In this document: piece by piece, positions 1 to 11,705 of the stretch
Layout of the letters: each line of letters starts with the position of its first letter
Numbering within the stretch: the stretch's first letter is position 1
Assembly (NCBI GenBank): GCA_002197995.1
Contig: NGZR01000004.1
Location: 5,456,001 to 5,520,000 of the forward strand
Direction: 5' to 3'
Length of the DNA stretch: 64,000 bases
DNA from: Gaeumannomyces sp. JS-464
Lineage: Eukaryota > Ascomycota > Sordariomycetes > Magnaporthales > Magnaporthaceae
Notes under the pieces: generated by a model
What the model was told of the DNA's origin: nothing
Seen by the model: the letters and a program-made list of their open reading frames with translations, nothing else
Databases searched by the model: none
Made by a program: the position numbers and the translations under genes

Positions 1-61
1 TATCGGAAACCTGTGCGCCGAGAGACGACGGCGTGGAAAGGTACCACTCTTTTTTGTCCGT

Positions 62-3000
62 TTGGCCGACGTTACCAGCCGCGCTGTCCTCCAACCACGT
101 GGCCTTCCAGTCGTGCTGCCGTTAGACCTTCTCGCCAAGCCGCTCTTGGCGCTCTCCGAAGCCCTTGAGCACGAGAACTCGGCCACTGAAATCATCGCCC
201 AGGGTATCGCCATCATTACCGAGGGTCTCTCAGAGTGGAAGCCACATCCGGACGACTGCCTTGATTCTGAACGTGTCCAGAAAGCGAGGGTCTCGCTCTA
301 CGTCGCTATCCTCGACTTCGTCCAGACCTCCAAAATGCAGTCCTCGAAGTGGAGGAAGTTTGGTATGTTGCTGGGAGCTCCTTGGCACCCAAACCTAACT
401 GCATGGGCAGATGGCGCTAACCGCTGGCATGTTGCATTAACTTTGGCGGTGTGACCAACTTAGGCGCATTGTTTGATCATACCGTGCGACCGACACCGGT
501 CGATAAACTCCGGTCGAAACGGGAAGCTATCGAGACCAGGGCGGAGGCGCTGAGATGGGAAGTCGGTCAGTTCAACCCCTACAGATGAAGCCGGGTGCCT
601 GCGCGCTAACAATGCTTTGCATATGCTGTCGTGCTACTTAGGCCGGGCCGAGAACCAAGCGAGGCACGAAGCACTGCTGCAAGGTAAACCCGGCTTATTC
701 ACCTTGTTTGGCATCACCCCACCTTTCTCTCCCACGCCTCCCCTTGAAACACCCCCCTTCCAGCGGGCTCCCGTTAATTACATAAACGTTTGAGGACTGA
801 CATACAAGGCGCCTTGGGTGTGTTACAGCCATGGCTACTTGCAGGCCGCACAGCATCGACGTTTCACCCGTCGACCAGTTGTACATGTCACACCTCTGTG
901 AGCGAGTTCCCGGATGCCGTCCCTCCTTTTACCCGACAAGCCCTGCTTCGTGAAATCAGCTGGTCCGCCACTGATGCGCTGTGGAACGGCTGTTTTTGGA
1001 ACAGCATCGAATCCGTTTGGTAAAGACCAGCAAGGAGGTCATATACAATGTTTTATTTCCGCCTTTGTGGTGAGCTCCTGGACGTTAGCATGATTTCCCA
1101 AGCTGACAAAAATCTTGACACCGGATCACACGCAGCGAACACAGCCGCCCTTGGAAGTATGGAGCGGCTCCCGCCATCATGTAAATGCATGTCTTCTAAT
1201 AGTACCAGAACTTTGTACCCACTGGACACGCCAGCAAGATCTCAGGTGCATCTTGCTAACTTTCTCATATATCCAGATGGCTCGGGGGCCGGGCTCCAGG
1301 AATTGGCAGACACCTTCGAACCTAGCCCCATGGTAGTTGGAGACAAGGAGTGTTCGCCAGCCGACGGGACTGGGAAATGGCTTATGAGCCATCCCAAGTT
1401 CGATGAATGGCTTCAGGAGGATAAGGTGCCCTTATTTTGGTTGACTGGGCCGCCAGGTAAGATACCGTGCCCAGTCCAATCCCTCGTCGCAAAGAAACTT
1501 CGAGATCATCCAGGTACAAGGTCACGAACGAACTAGCTGAATTCATTAAAACCCAGGCACGGGGAAGTCAGCCATTTCACAGCTCGTCCTCGCTACACTC
1601 AAGCCGAGGGGCGACGACGTTCTCTCGTTCCGGTTCTGCTCCTCGGGGGGCCCGCTTCGAACACGACTTACAGGGTGGTCGCCTCATTGGTGGGCGAGCT
1701 CTTGCTGTGCATGAGCAAGCGATCTCCACTCCCTGAAAAATGCAGACCCCCCTCGAACGCCTTTTGAGCCTGGGGAAGCAGCACCGCAATGGGCGTAGCT
1801 CCAAGTTTCAGTATCAGGAAGCACTTTCTGCTTTTGAAGAGCTTGTGCGCGCTCAGCCAGTCCACGCCTTCATCATACTCGATGCCTTGGATGAGTGCGA
1901 CGCATCTGGGACAGGAATGCCTCCCCACACCCGGTGAAGCTTGTCGAAGACTTTCTCGCTCTGTCAGCACGATCGGGCTTGAAGATAATGATATTCACGA
2001 GGCCCGCGCCGACCTTCCGCCATCTCATCTCCAACTCGCCTTCCATCACACTCACCCAGACCTTGGTGGAAGGTGACATCGTTTTGGTGTCTGAGCACCT
2101 ATATGACGCCTTGCAACTGCCCTCGACTCTCAGGGATGCCACAATCGCCCGGATCAAAGAAGCAGCCGAGGGTTCGTTCCTTTGGGCAACAATGCTGCTC
2201 CGCAACGCCGCTAGAACTGGAATTTCATATTCTCAGATCAAGCAATCTCTCGAGCAGTTTCCTCGAGGCCTGATCTCTGCGTACGAGACTTCTCTCAACG
2301 ATCAGGCCAAAGCGCGCGAGTTCGACGAGGAACAGCTGGAGCGTCGGAGACAGGTCTTCATGTTTCTCCTCGCGGCGCAAGCGTCGGTGACTCTCAGGAT
2401 GATCACTGCTGCGCTCGACTTCGATCCGGAACACTCTGCCGAGAATATCTACGCTCTCTGTCAACCTCTGGTCACTATCACGGAGGGCAAGGATCGACAG
2501 GTTTGCTTCCATCACCATTCTGCGCGAGAGTTCATGCAGATGCACGAAAGCTCAACAGCTCATTTTTGCGCCATCGACTCCTTGTTCTTTTCACCGGAGG
2601 AGCCCGATGCTCTCCTGGCGGCAAAATGTCTTCACACCCTCTCATCGGACGACTATGCTTCACTAGATCTCATCGCGGCCATGCTTCGACGGAACAATGG
2701 GCCAGCCGACAGCAAGGAGATTTTGGCTGCCAACAAAGATCACGATGACTTCTACGACTATGCGGCGCAATTCTGGTCCGTCCATCTGGCAAAGGTAACG
2801 GAGCCATCGCCAGAGCTCGTGCAGTTAGCCGGGAACTTTCTGCGGATGAGGCAGTTTGCACACTGGAGCGAGTACCGATCTCAGCATGACAAAGACTTCA
2901 CAGGGATCGGCAGCTCACGTGGCCGGCTCGGCGAGTTCTCGAATCGTCTGTCGGATGCTGATCAGCGGATGTTAGGCCTGCAAGACTTTTTTGTGATGCC

Positions 3001-4351
3001 ATATCGGGAGTTGACCAACGCCTACCACAAGAAGCAACAGCAGGATAAGGTCCTCCAATGGCTCGCATTGAGGCAGCTTGGGTTTTGGTACTTCTTCACG
3101 GGCGTTGTCGACAAGATGATGGAGGTTCGGGAGCGAGTCGTGACAGGCCTGACCGAGATCCTTGGTTCGGAGCACCCCTGGGCGCTTAGGGCCCGATCTG
3201 AGGTGGCATTTGCCTACATCTCTGTGGGCGACTTCGAGAAGGCCAACGCCGCCTACTCCGAGGTGGCCGAGATCCAGCGCAGGGTCCTAATTGGCGACGA
3301 CAGGAGGGATCTGTATATGACCCTCATACACAAGGGGCAGACGGAATACTTCCTGACTAATTTCTCCCAGTCCTCACGAACGCAGGAGGAAGCAACCCAT
3401 GGCTTTCTCCGAGTCGACGGTCCCTCCAGCCACGGCTACCTTTCGGCTCGCATGTGGCAGGCATGCGCATTGCTCCAGAACGGCTTCCTAGACGAAGGCC
3501 TCGAGATCATGCTGGCGGTGTACAAGGCACGCAAGGCTCGGTTCGGCGACGACGACGGGTTTGCTGTCTATGTCGAGCAGCACCTGGGCAACATTTACCG
3601 CCAGCAGGGGCTCCGCGAACAGGCCATCACGCTCCTCAACCACTCGCTGGTGACACGCAAACGAGGCTACGGGCCCGAGACGAACGTTGTGCTCGACGCG
3701 GCGCTTGCGCTCGCCATTGCGCACCGCGAGTTCGGCAACCGAGAGGACGCCTCGCATATCCTAGGGCAGATCAGAGAGCATCTAAGCCGAGACAAGTACT
3801 TTGAGGAGTACTGTCAGTGCGTCCACGTCGACGCCCTAGTCTTGTTTGAAGACGGTGAGCGTGAGATTGCCGAGCAGAGACTACAGTCACTTGTAATCGA
3901 GACGGACCGGGACAAGGAGAACCGGGCGCTCCTATGGGCGCGGCTAGATCTGGCAGACATGATGCGCTCCCACGGGGAATGCGACGAAGCACTCGCGCTC
4001 TTCAGCAATCTTGTCAAGCCTCTCCCAACCCTGGCGGACTCCTTCGAACCTGTTAGCAAAGGACTCCGACGTGACGGTGGCAGGGGCGATACGCATCTCC
4101 CTGCTGACGGTGGCTGCGGCATTGGCTACGCAGACGAGGAGGATTACAGCTCCGGCGAGGAGCTGGAGCCGCCGACCATGCTCGCCGTCGCCGAGGACGC
4201 GCTGAGGCTCGTGCGAGACCGCAAAAAGGAGAAGGCGAGACAACTCTTGGGCAGAAACGGGCTGGAGTGGGCACGCCCCAAAGACCTGTGGATATGGCAT
4301 GGAATACCTGCGGCAGATACGGGTAGCATCAGGAGGCTTTCTACCGAGTGA
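62..4351 (+). pseudogene. Broken NACHT-TPR STAND (NLR-type) protein gene
   Basis: Fungal NLR-type receptors couple a NACHT NTPase to repeats and act in non-self recognition. Reading frame and splice sites give an N-terminal helical exon (62-362), an intron at 363-463 (GTATGT...TTAG) and a second exon ending in TGA at 586-588. That frame is open to the left edge and the first codon is TTG, so the true start is probably outside the window. From 1048 a frame carries the pre-NACHT linker. Removing an intron at 1457-1556 restores the Walker A motif GPPGTGKS. Walker B (ILDALDECD, about 1880-1900) lies in a different frame. From 1895 a long frame runs to 4351 and contains TPR-like repeats (about 3130-4020). 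At least three frame changes lie between 1640 and 1935. The 3' end may continue in another frame to 4463. The NACHT-TPR assignment is firm; whether the breaks are biological or sequencing errors is open. Confidence 0.75.
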
Positions 4352-4463
4352 CGGGAGGGGTGTTAACCAGCTCTCCAACAGCGGAGAGAACAGAAATTCG
4401 GCATTTCGCGAGCTCAGGGAACGTTTTGAAGATGCTGGCGAGTATTGGACTGAGAGGAGGTAA

Positions 4464-4878
4464 TTAATTTGTACCAATGGGCACGCAATCCCGCACCCGG
4501 CAGGCTTACTCTATTTAACCCACCATTGACAGAAATATGTTTCATGTCATAAAAAAAGCACCAGAAATCGGATATCGTGGAGGTTCAAGGGCTTTCAAGA
4601 GAAATATCGCGGGATCCCCTGAAACTTTTTGGGCAAGGCCACGGTGAGTTTAGCCATGGCTTCGCCAACTTGAGCGGGAGTGATGGGTTGATTCAGTGTC
4701 CGATATCCTTCTTCGAACGGCAGACGTTTCTGCTCTACCAACAGGATGATTCGGCATCGGAAGTGATAGCTACCCACTCCTGCGCCTCTGTCCGGTTGGA
4801 ACACATTTTGGATGCGTTGGCGGCTAGAATCCGCTGGCCGACGCTTTCCTGCCACCGCAACTTCAGGCATACGCCGGA
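4464..4878. other. Intergenic, no assignable gene
   Basis: About 415 bases between the NLR gene and the next fragment. A 91-codon frame exists on the minus strand (4595-4870) and a 116-codon frame on the plus strand. Neither matches a family I recognise, and no splice or promoter context singles one out. Confidence 0.5.
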
Positions 4879-5760
4879 ATGGCAGGGGTGGCGTTCACGC
4901 AGCCGACCCGCCCCAGAATGGACATAGCTGCCACCCGCAGGCTGATCAACATGACCGACGTTGACATCGCCGACCTCGAGGCAGCCATCGAGGACCGGTA
5001 CCTCATCGCGCCCAGCGAGCGGGCCAGGGCCAGGGCCGTGGCGGGGGCGGGCAGTTCAAGTGCTGGGCCGTCGCGCCGGAGGCCCGCGAGCTGCTCGTCC
5101 ACGGCGAGACGCTGGGGCCGCGGCTACAGCGGGTTCTCGGCCCTCTCGGCCCTGTGTGCAGATGTGACGTGGACGCTCAGGAAAAGGGGAGGCGGGCGGT
5201 ACATCTCGCTCGTCTTCTTCTGCGGCAGGCACGTCTAGGAGGATGAGATGCCGGGCGGGGACACGATTAGATTATACGGAGCTTCGTGTACCAACTGCTG
5301 CGGGCAACGGTCCTTTGAGGATACCAATTTGGACGGCGGCAACGGCATCACTGGAAGCGGTCTAGACAGCATGTGCGAGCTGTTCTGCAAGCTGGCCCGC
5401 CTACTGCCAGCAGAGACGATCGTGGTGTGCATCATCGACGGCATCTCGCACTACGAGACGGACGAGCTGGAGAACGGGATGCTGGCAGCGTTGGAGACAG
5501 CTCTGAAGCTGGCGAGGGATGGCGATGTGTCTGCTGCGGTCAAGGTACTGGCCACGAGTCCGGGGAGGACCGACGCCGTGCAGAGGGCGTCCTGTGCCGA
5601 CGATGACAGCTTTTTGTCCATGCCTCAGCTGCGGCGCGTCGGGAAGGGCCAGGTGTCTGGGCTGGGTGGAGCTGCACCAAGTGGCGACGGTTCGGACGGG
5701 GATGCGGACAACGACAGCGAGGAGAGTGAAGAGGATGAGGCAGACGCCGGTGCTAGTTAG
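4879..5760 (+). pseudogene. Fragment of a conserved fungal protein family of unknown function
   Basis: The pieces ISLVFFCGRHV (about 5200-5238) and LLPAETIVVCIIDGISHYE (about 5400-5460) resemble a widespread ascomycete protein family without a named function, recalled by its pattern SLVFFCG...CIIDGI. An upstream piece ends in RARARAV. The segment between about 5050 and 5150 reads best in a second frame (WAVAPEARELLVHGE). A stop at 5236-5238 separates the two main frames, and the last frame restarts around 5240. The C-terminus is acidic (SEESEEDEADAG). At least three frame changes occur within 900 bases, so the copy as written cannot make the full protein. No catalytic motif is visible. The family recognition is from memory and moderate. 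Confidence 0.45.
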
Positions 5761-6200
5761 TGTCAAGTCCAATGCGAGCGAGAGCGGCGGTTCCACAATG
5801 CAATGCTGTGTTCCTTGCATCGGCTCGCCGCGGCTACTGAGCGGCATTTTACGGATCAAGGCAAGAAAGTGCTGTTGCGGCCGCCAGCTTCGGCAGGCCT
5901 GTGCCACCCTTTTCAGTGGTCTCGACTGAGGGAAAAGTCGCCATTAGGTACCTTTACTCTGCGTGCATGATCAGTAGCCTGGCTGGTCACATCGCATAGG
6001 TAGCTGCGCATCGGTTAAATTAACCAGTTAAAGGCACCTCCTCATCCGGCAGTTAGTCCGGCAGCCCTCCGTGGTTCTCGGCGGTGGCGGTTAACGTGAT
6101 CGCCCCTGCCCGACAATGCTTTTCCGGGGGGGTGATGATGCTCTTCAGCTCGCTCTGCCATCGAGATGCTGATGCTCTCGCAAATCTCGCCAGCAGGAAA
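5761..6200. other. Intergenic
   Basis: Roughly 440 bases with no supportable gene. It presumably holds the promoter of the peptidase gene starting at 6201. No TATA box or repeat stood out. Confidence 0.4.
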
Positions 6201-7699
6201 ATGGCCCCAATAATCCCTCTTCTTTCGTCTCTTATAGTGACCAACGCAGGCCTCGTGTCTACCAAGTCTGTGACAGCGTGGCATCATTCACCATCCCAAC
6301 AATGGCTCGGACTAGAAGCCGCCAGCGACTACCTGGCGAAGCTCGGCTCGCGACGGACCGGGTCCGAAACCCACAACCAGGTCATCGACACATCCAAAGG
6401 ACAAACTGGAGTCCCTGGGACTGTACGTCTACACCGACACCTTGGAGTTCTCGTACGACAACCTCAGCTCTCTCAACCCTGGCCGGTTGACGATTGGCTG
6501 CCGGCCCATCACAGTCTCGTCCACCGTGCCCTACTCTGGACACACTCCCGAGGAGGGCGTTGAGGGCACTCTAATCAACCTCCCTCCGGCCCAAATGGGC
6601 AGATGCCGCGGGCGGGATCGCCGTCGTGCAAATTTCCAACCCCCCGTTACAAACACCAGCACGGTGCTGCCGCTCTGGCCCGGGTCGCCCCCCTGGCCGG
6701 ACGAGTACACCGGAGTCCCCAGCACGCCCGCCAACGCGCTGGTGGCAAACCTGACGGAGGCCCGGGACGCTGGGGTCCGAGCGATTGTGTACGTCTGGGA
6801 CAACATCAGCGACGACCTCGCAGCGGGCCTGTACGCGCCTTTCCACAACCCCTTCTTCGGCATCCCAGCCGTCTACGTCTCGGGCGAGGCGGCCCTGGCC
6901 GTGCGGGCGGCGGCGGCAGCCAACAGGACGGCCAGGGTCACGCTGCCGGGCCGGCTGGTGCCCGACACGCCCACGCGCAACATATGGGTCGTCATCCCCG
7001 GCACCGAGGTCCGCAACGAGTCCGTCGTCATCAACACGCACACGGACGGGACCAACGCGGCCGAGGAGAACGGCCACATCGCCATGCTGCAGTACGCCAG
7101 GTCGCTCGTGCGGTCGCGCCCCGCCGCACAACGGTCCTGGTTTTCGTGACGGCCCACATCCACTCGGCGCCCTTCTCGGTCACCAAGCGCTCCACCACGC
7201 GCTGGCGGCTGGCCGACCACCCGGAGCTCTGGAAACGCGTCGGCCGGCGGCGCGCGCGCCGTTTTCGGCAGCTGCGTCGAGCACCTCGGCGCCCGGAGCT
7301 ACGTGGAGGACCTGCGCCGCAACACCTACGAGCCCACGGGCACGCCCGAGGACGAGCTGCTTTAACGCCGCGACGCCGGAGCTCGCCGCGCTCGTCCGCA
7401 GGCAATGGAGCGGCGGTGCCGGCGGCGCCGCGGGAGGGGGCGTGCGCGTCATGAACCCGACGGCGCCGGGCCACACGCAGTTCGGCGAGGGCCTGCCGCT
7501 GCTGCAGGCGGGGATCCCCGAGGTGTCGCTCGTCACGGCCCCGTCGTGGCTGCTCAAGGAGTTTCCCCCGGGCTTCGACGAGAGGAGCCTGGTCGACCTG
7601 GAGGTGCTCGAGAGGCAGGTCGCGAGCTTCGAGCGCATTTGGAGGCGGGCGGATAGCATGGACGCCAGTGCGTTTGGCGTGATCCCGCCGAGGGGCTGA
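6201..7699 (+). CDS. Secreted M28-like zinc peptidase with PA-type insert (frameshifted)
   Basis: Predicted secreted metallopeptidase. The ATG at 6201 opens a hydrophobic leader (MAPIIPLLSSLIV) followed by the conserved opening DYLAKLGSRRTGSETHNQVID. A PA-like insert follows (about 6590-6960). The metal-site region reads INTHTDGTNAAEENGH (about 7030-7080): the HTD and EE residues match this M28 subgroup's zinc ligands and catalytic Glu. The C-terminal part (from about 7440) has the NPTAPGHTQFGEGLPLLQAG stretch. The coding path changes frame near 6405, 6594, 6652, 7125, 7255 and 7365. The pair at 6594/6652 cancels out, and conserved residues are kept on both sides, which suggests indel errors rather than old decay. 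Family call good; exact substrate unknown. Confidence 0.65.
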
Positions 7700-7890
7700 C
7701 ACACATCACGAGCGACAGTGGCTACAAAAGGCACAGGGCGGGAAGACCGAAGCCGATTATAAATTAATACAGCACAGAGGCGTATAGTTTTGACAGGCAC
7801 ACCTGGACGCCGCCACACACAGTCACCCGCGGTCCCCAGTCCTCGCTCCAGCTTGTGTTTTCACCTTGAACAGCATCTGCATTTTGCTAT

Positions 7891-8399
7891 TTATGCAATT
7901 GTGATGGTCTTGTTGAAATAATGGAAACCGGTCAATCCCGAAGCCTAGATCGTACCGCGTTAGCAAACATTCCATCCCGATACCTGGAGCGTGACGTGAC
8001 CGTTGGAGTGTAACACAGAAGAAAAAACTTACCCCGACCAGGTACGAGGCGCCCGCGACCAGCGCGTACTCGCCCGCCTGTGTGCCCTCGGGGATGGTGA
8101 CGGAAACGTCAAAATTGCCGTTGGCTGGCACAGCGGCCTCGGCGCCGGGGCCAAACACGTTGGTGTAGCCGATGCGCCTGCCGACGCAGCCGCCGCAGTT
8201 GCCCTGGTTCACCGAGGGCGGCGCCAGCCCCCACACGACGCCAAAGTCGTCAAAGTTCTGGACGTAGATGGACGAGTGCAGCGTGGCCGTGATGGTCTGC
8301 CCTGGGGAGGCTGTCGCGGGGGCGGCGGCCAGCCCGTCGATGTGGGCCGCTGCCGGGGCGGCGGCCGGCGAGGGTAAGGAGGGTGTTGAGGAGCTGCAT
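7891..8399 (-). CDS. NIS1-like small secreted protein
   Basis: Two exons: 8033-8399 and 7891-7944, split by an 88-bp intron (7945-8032; GTAAGT donor, GCTAAC branch, CTAG acceptor). The start ATG at 8399 opens a short hydrophobic leader ([11 protein letters not shown]). The mature part has the pattern of the NIS1 family of fungal secreted proteins: an opening like [16 protein letters not shown], a middle [12 protein letters not shown], a YTNVFGPG region and an ending [15 protein letters not shown]. The frame breaks once near 8365, between leader and mature part. Exon 2 joins in phase and ends in TAA. In plant-associated fungi NIS1 acts as an apoplastic effector; whether this copy does so cannot be told from sequence. 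Confidence 0.6.
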
Positions 8400-9126
8400 C
8401 TTGGGTGGTGGGGGTGGCTGTTATGTGAAGATTTATTGTCGAGTTCTTTTTTTCGCAGCCAGGAATGTCTGTTGAGCAGATGTGTGAATTGCGGTGTTGA
8501 CACTTGATGTTGCAGACCAAAGTGGAATCCCAGGCTGACGGGAAAGCCATATTTATCATGGCGGGAGCCCCCTGGGTTCCTGGGATGCCGTCAAGCTATA
8601 TAAAATCACCGATGGCTCCATAGTGACGCGGCTCCTCCCACGTCCCGGCGGCAATGAAACGTTCCTTGGCTGTGTTCCCATTAGCAATGACCTACGAAAG
8701 CGTAGGGATCCCGTGGATACGGAGGTGCGGCTCCAAGCAGCCGAGCAACAACACAACGGCGACTCAGCTGGGGCCAGGCAGTCCATACACTGCAGGCGCG
8801 CCAGGGAAATACGAGGCGATCGACAACCCACTGACGTCGAGCCTGTGGGGCGCCAGTGCCGATTTCTGGGGAACGGCAGGGGCCGAGTGCCGCAACGTTG
8901 CCCAGGAGAGCTGAATCGATCCTGCCTCCTGCGATTCCTAGCACAACCTTGGCCTCCATTCCTTCCACGCAATTTGCCCCAGTGGAGGATTTCAAGGATT
9001 TTTAGCGTTGCTCCTTCACTGAATCCGTTGGCACCTGCCAAATTAAAGCCTGGTTGCACTAGCGAAAGTCGACGGCACGACAGACATCAAACTAAACAAA
9101 TACCTATTTTCCCAGAACGCAACACC
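8400..9126. other. Intergenic with TATA-like box
   Basis: A TATATA-type box lies at about 8594-8602 and can be read on either strand. On the minus strand it sits about 200 bases upstream of the NIS1-like start. On the plus strand it precedes an 86-codon frame at 8654-8914 with no recognisable domain. I do not call that frame a gene. Confidence 0.4.
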
Positions 9127-10938
9127 CTACTCCTCCTCCGGGTGGTATAAGCTCAACTCGGCAATCATGGTCTTGGCCGGCACCGTCACGCAGATGGGGA
9201 ACCCGCCATAGTCGGGCGACGGCCCCGGCATCATGGCAAACGCTCCGCTGCGCGTCTCGTCGCCGTTGAGCGTCCGCAGCGTCTCCAGTTGGACCCCGCC
9301 GTCGCCGTCCCGCACCGCCTTCTTCTCCTCGAACCGCAGGATGCCCATGAAGGTCGCGCGCGCCGACGTCGCCCGCGCCCGCACCTGGAACCCGTACCCG
9401 ATGAGCAGGAACTTGCCGCCGCCCTAGTGGATCACCATGCCCGCCCCGTCTCCCGGGCGCCCGAAAACGAAGCACCGCTCGATCGTCACCTCGTACCCGC
9501 CCCAGTGCCTGACGACGGGCTTGCTCGGGTCGGGGAGCGGGTGCTCGTCGGCGGCTGCCGGCGCCGGGGGCGGCTCGTCGAAGAAGAAGCCGACCGACGA
9601 CCCGGGGTTGCGCTGCGCCTCGAGCACGAGGGGCGCGACCGACTCGAGCAGGCCGTAGTGGCGCGTGAAGGGGTTCTCGTCGCCGGGCCCCAGCGTGTCG
9701 CACCCGAAAGGCGCCGTGCCCATGCAGCCCAGACGCGGCGCGCCCCGTACGTCGCGGCGCTGCTCGGGATGAAGAGCGGCTGGCCGCGGTGGCGGTACGC
9801 GGCGCACGACGACTCGTAGTCGTTGAGGTAGACGTCGGGCGCCACAAAGTCGAGGCTGCGCGCGAAACGCAGCCACACGTTGAGCACGTTGCTCGTCGCG
9901 CCCCCCGACGGGTACGTGCCCGGGTCGCCGCCGCCTTGCCCGCCGACGCCACATCGTCCAGGTAGTGCGCGTAGTGGTAGGCCATGAAGAGCTCGTCCGT
10001 CTTGGGGCTGCGGCCAAAACACCTCCTCCCAAGTGCCGCTGGGTGAGGCCCCGTCGCTCGACTGATCCAGCTGGGACTTGAAGAAGCCCAGGTTCTGCCG
10101 CTTGATCTCCGCGTTGAGATTGTCCCAGTCTGAGCGCAGAAAGTCCACCAGGTCTGCGGGAAGGGCTCGTTGAACACCTTCTCGGCGTGGATGCTGCCGT
10201 TCGCGCGAGTCTCCCAGCAGGCCGGTCTCGTTCTCCACCTGATCATTATTGCGGTCTGGTGCGCCGCGTCGACTTCCTTGGTGCGCGCGAGAAGCTTGCC
10301 AAACGCTTTCTTGTCTGCCGCCGCGCGGCCGGGTGAAATATGGAGACGACGTCGGCTGTTTCCAGACGCCGCCGGCTTTCCGGAGCTTCGCCCTCGGGAA
10401 CCCCTTGGGCCCGTCTTCACCCATGCGGGGGCATAGGTGGAAATCCCTGTGGTGGTCGCAAGGGCGCCTGTCAGCTCTCTTTGCTCTCGTGTGCCATCGA
10501 GGAGAAAGTGAGCTTGCCGTTCTTGAAGGAGCCAAACCACAGCCGCACCAAGTGGATGCCGTGTCTCCTGGCTCCCAGGATGACCTTGTCGAGCTCGGCA
10601 AAGTCAAACTTGTCCTCCTCATTCTCGATCATCTCCCACGTCACGCAACCGAGCAGTGTGTTGAAGTGCGAGTCCCTCATCAGCGGCCACACGTCCTCCA
10701 TAAACTCGGCGAGGTCAGCGACGAGTTTTGCAGCTCGCCCGCGAGCATGAGGAACGGTTTCCCTTTGACGACGAGCTGCTTTGACCCATTGGTCTCTACC
10801 AGGTGGGGGATGCTCGTATCGAGGGCGCCATCTTGAAGGTTCGAGGGCGGGTAATTTTCTCGGACCGTCCAGAACAAGTCTTGGGGAGCGCTTGTAGCAA
10901 AGGAAAGGAGAGCCGAAGGGAGCAATAGATTCCCCAAG
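9127..10938 (-). pseudogene. GH35-like glycosidase with DUF5597 C-terminus (heavily frameshifted)
   Basis: Read on the minus strand. The N-terminal part contains VVKGKPFLMLAGELQNSS (about 10790-10730), then TWEMIENEEDKFDFAELD and GIHLVRLWFGSFKNGKL (about 10650-10510). This is the hallmark of the TIM-barrel beta-galactosidase-like family whose C-terminus is DUF5597. The C-terminal DUF5597-like part reads GYEVTIERCFVFGRPGDGAG and ends EELSLYHPEEE-like at the TAG at 9127. A hydrophobic stretch (LGNLLLPSALLSFATS) upstream of the barrel suggests a signal peptide, but no ATG is in frame. Frame changes and stops occur at many points (for example near 10720, 10480, 10430, 9900 and 9424). Length of the locus (about 570 codons) fits the family. 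It is divergent from an MFS sugar transporter, which supports a role in glycoside use. Confidence 0.6.
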
Positions 10939-11705
10939 CGCAGGATATAGATGATGAAAAGCACTCGACACTTGGATCCTGATTTCCGTAGGGAGCTCGG
11001 GGGCGTCGCGTTTTCAACTCCGCGATGTCGGAGTCCCCTCACAGGACCGCGGGCTGGTGACGATCCAGCGTCGGCAATGCTGCAGTCTGATTGGCACAAG
11101 CGCCGTCTTGTCCCTGCAATCCCGCATGCACCTTGGACTTTGGACACAAACCCCCTTCCGAGTGCCACTCTGTCGCCCAAAAAAACTGCTCTAAGATGCC
11201 GCCGTGAGACGGTGGATCCAGCGCCCCGGGTTGCATGTTGCTGCGCCGGGATTGACGGCCGCTGATCGGTTCTTCAGCCGGTTTGTTGTATGGGGCCTGG
11301 GCTCATCCGCCTTCAAGATCCAGAAAGCGAACGCTCTGTTATGCAAGCCCAGAGGTCATGCGGGGATTTCCCCATGATGGGGAAGAGGCCGTTACCCCAG
11401 CTTTTGGAGCTACTCTGACTCCGGGGCGGGGCCACCGCCACGACGACGAGTCTACCCCGGCCGGGGACGAAGTCGAGGGAAGGAGAAGTGGGAGTATGCA
11501 CGGCTGGAAATGTGGTGCCACGCCCATCCAAGCTGTCGGCTCTATTGGATCCATCACCGAGCAGCAGTTTGGCCGAGGAGCACATAAACTCGTCAGGCTG
11601 TCCATGTCACCCAGCGACCTTTTCCCCCGGGTCCAGCGATGATCCTCAAGGCTGTCTTTCTCCTTCGCTCACTCTAGAGACATCAACAGGGAACAAACAG
11701 CCACC
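10939..11705. promoter_or_regulatory. Divergent intergenic region between glycosidase and MFS gene
   Basis: About 770 bases shared by two genes transcribed away from each other, so it probably holds both promoters. I could not identify a specific binding site. The transporter start sits in a good context (CCACCATGG at 11702-11710). Confidence 0.4.

Noticed and set aside
1240..1280. Short intron in the NLR gene (GTGCAT...ATCCAG)
   Set aside because: It would be under 40 bases, shorter than other introns in the window, and the frame is already open through it.
4595..4870. 91-codon minus-strand frame as a gene
   Set aside because: The translation looks protein-like, but there is no ATG context, partner exon or family match that I can support.
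8654..8914. 86-codon plus-strand frame after a TATA-like box
   Set aside because: No signal peptide of good quality, no domain and no splice context; the TATA box may serve the minus-strand gene.
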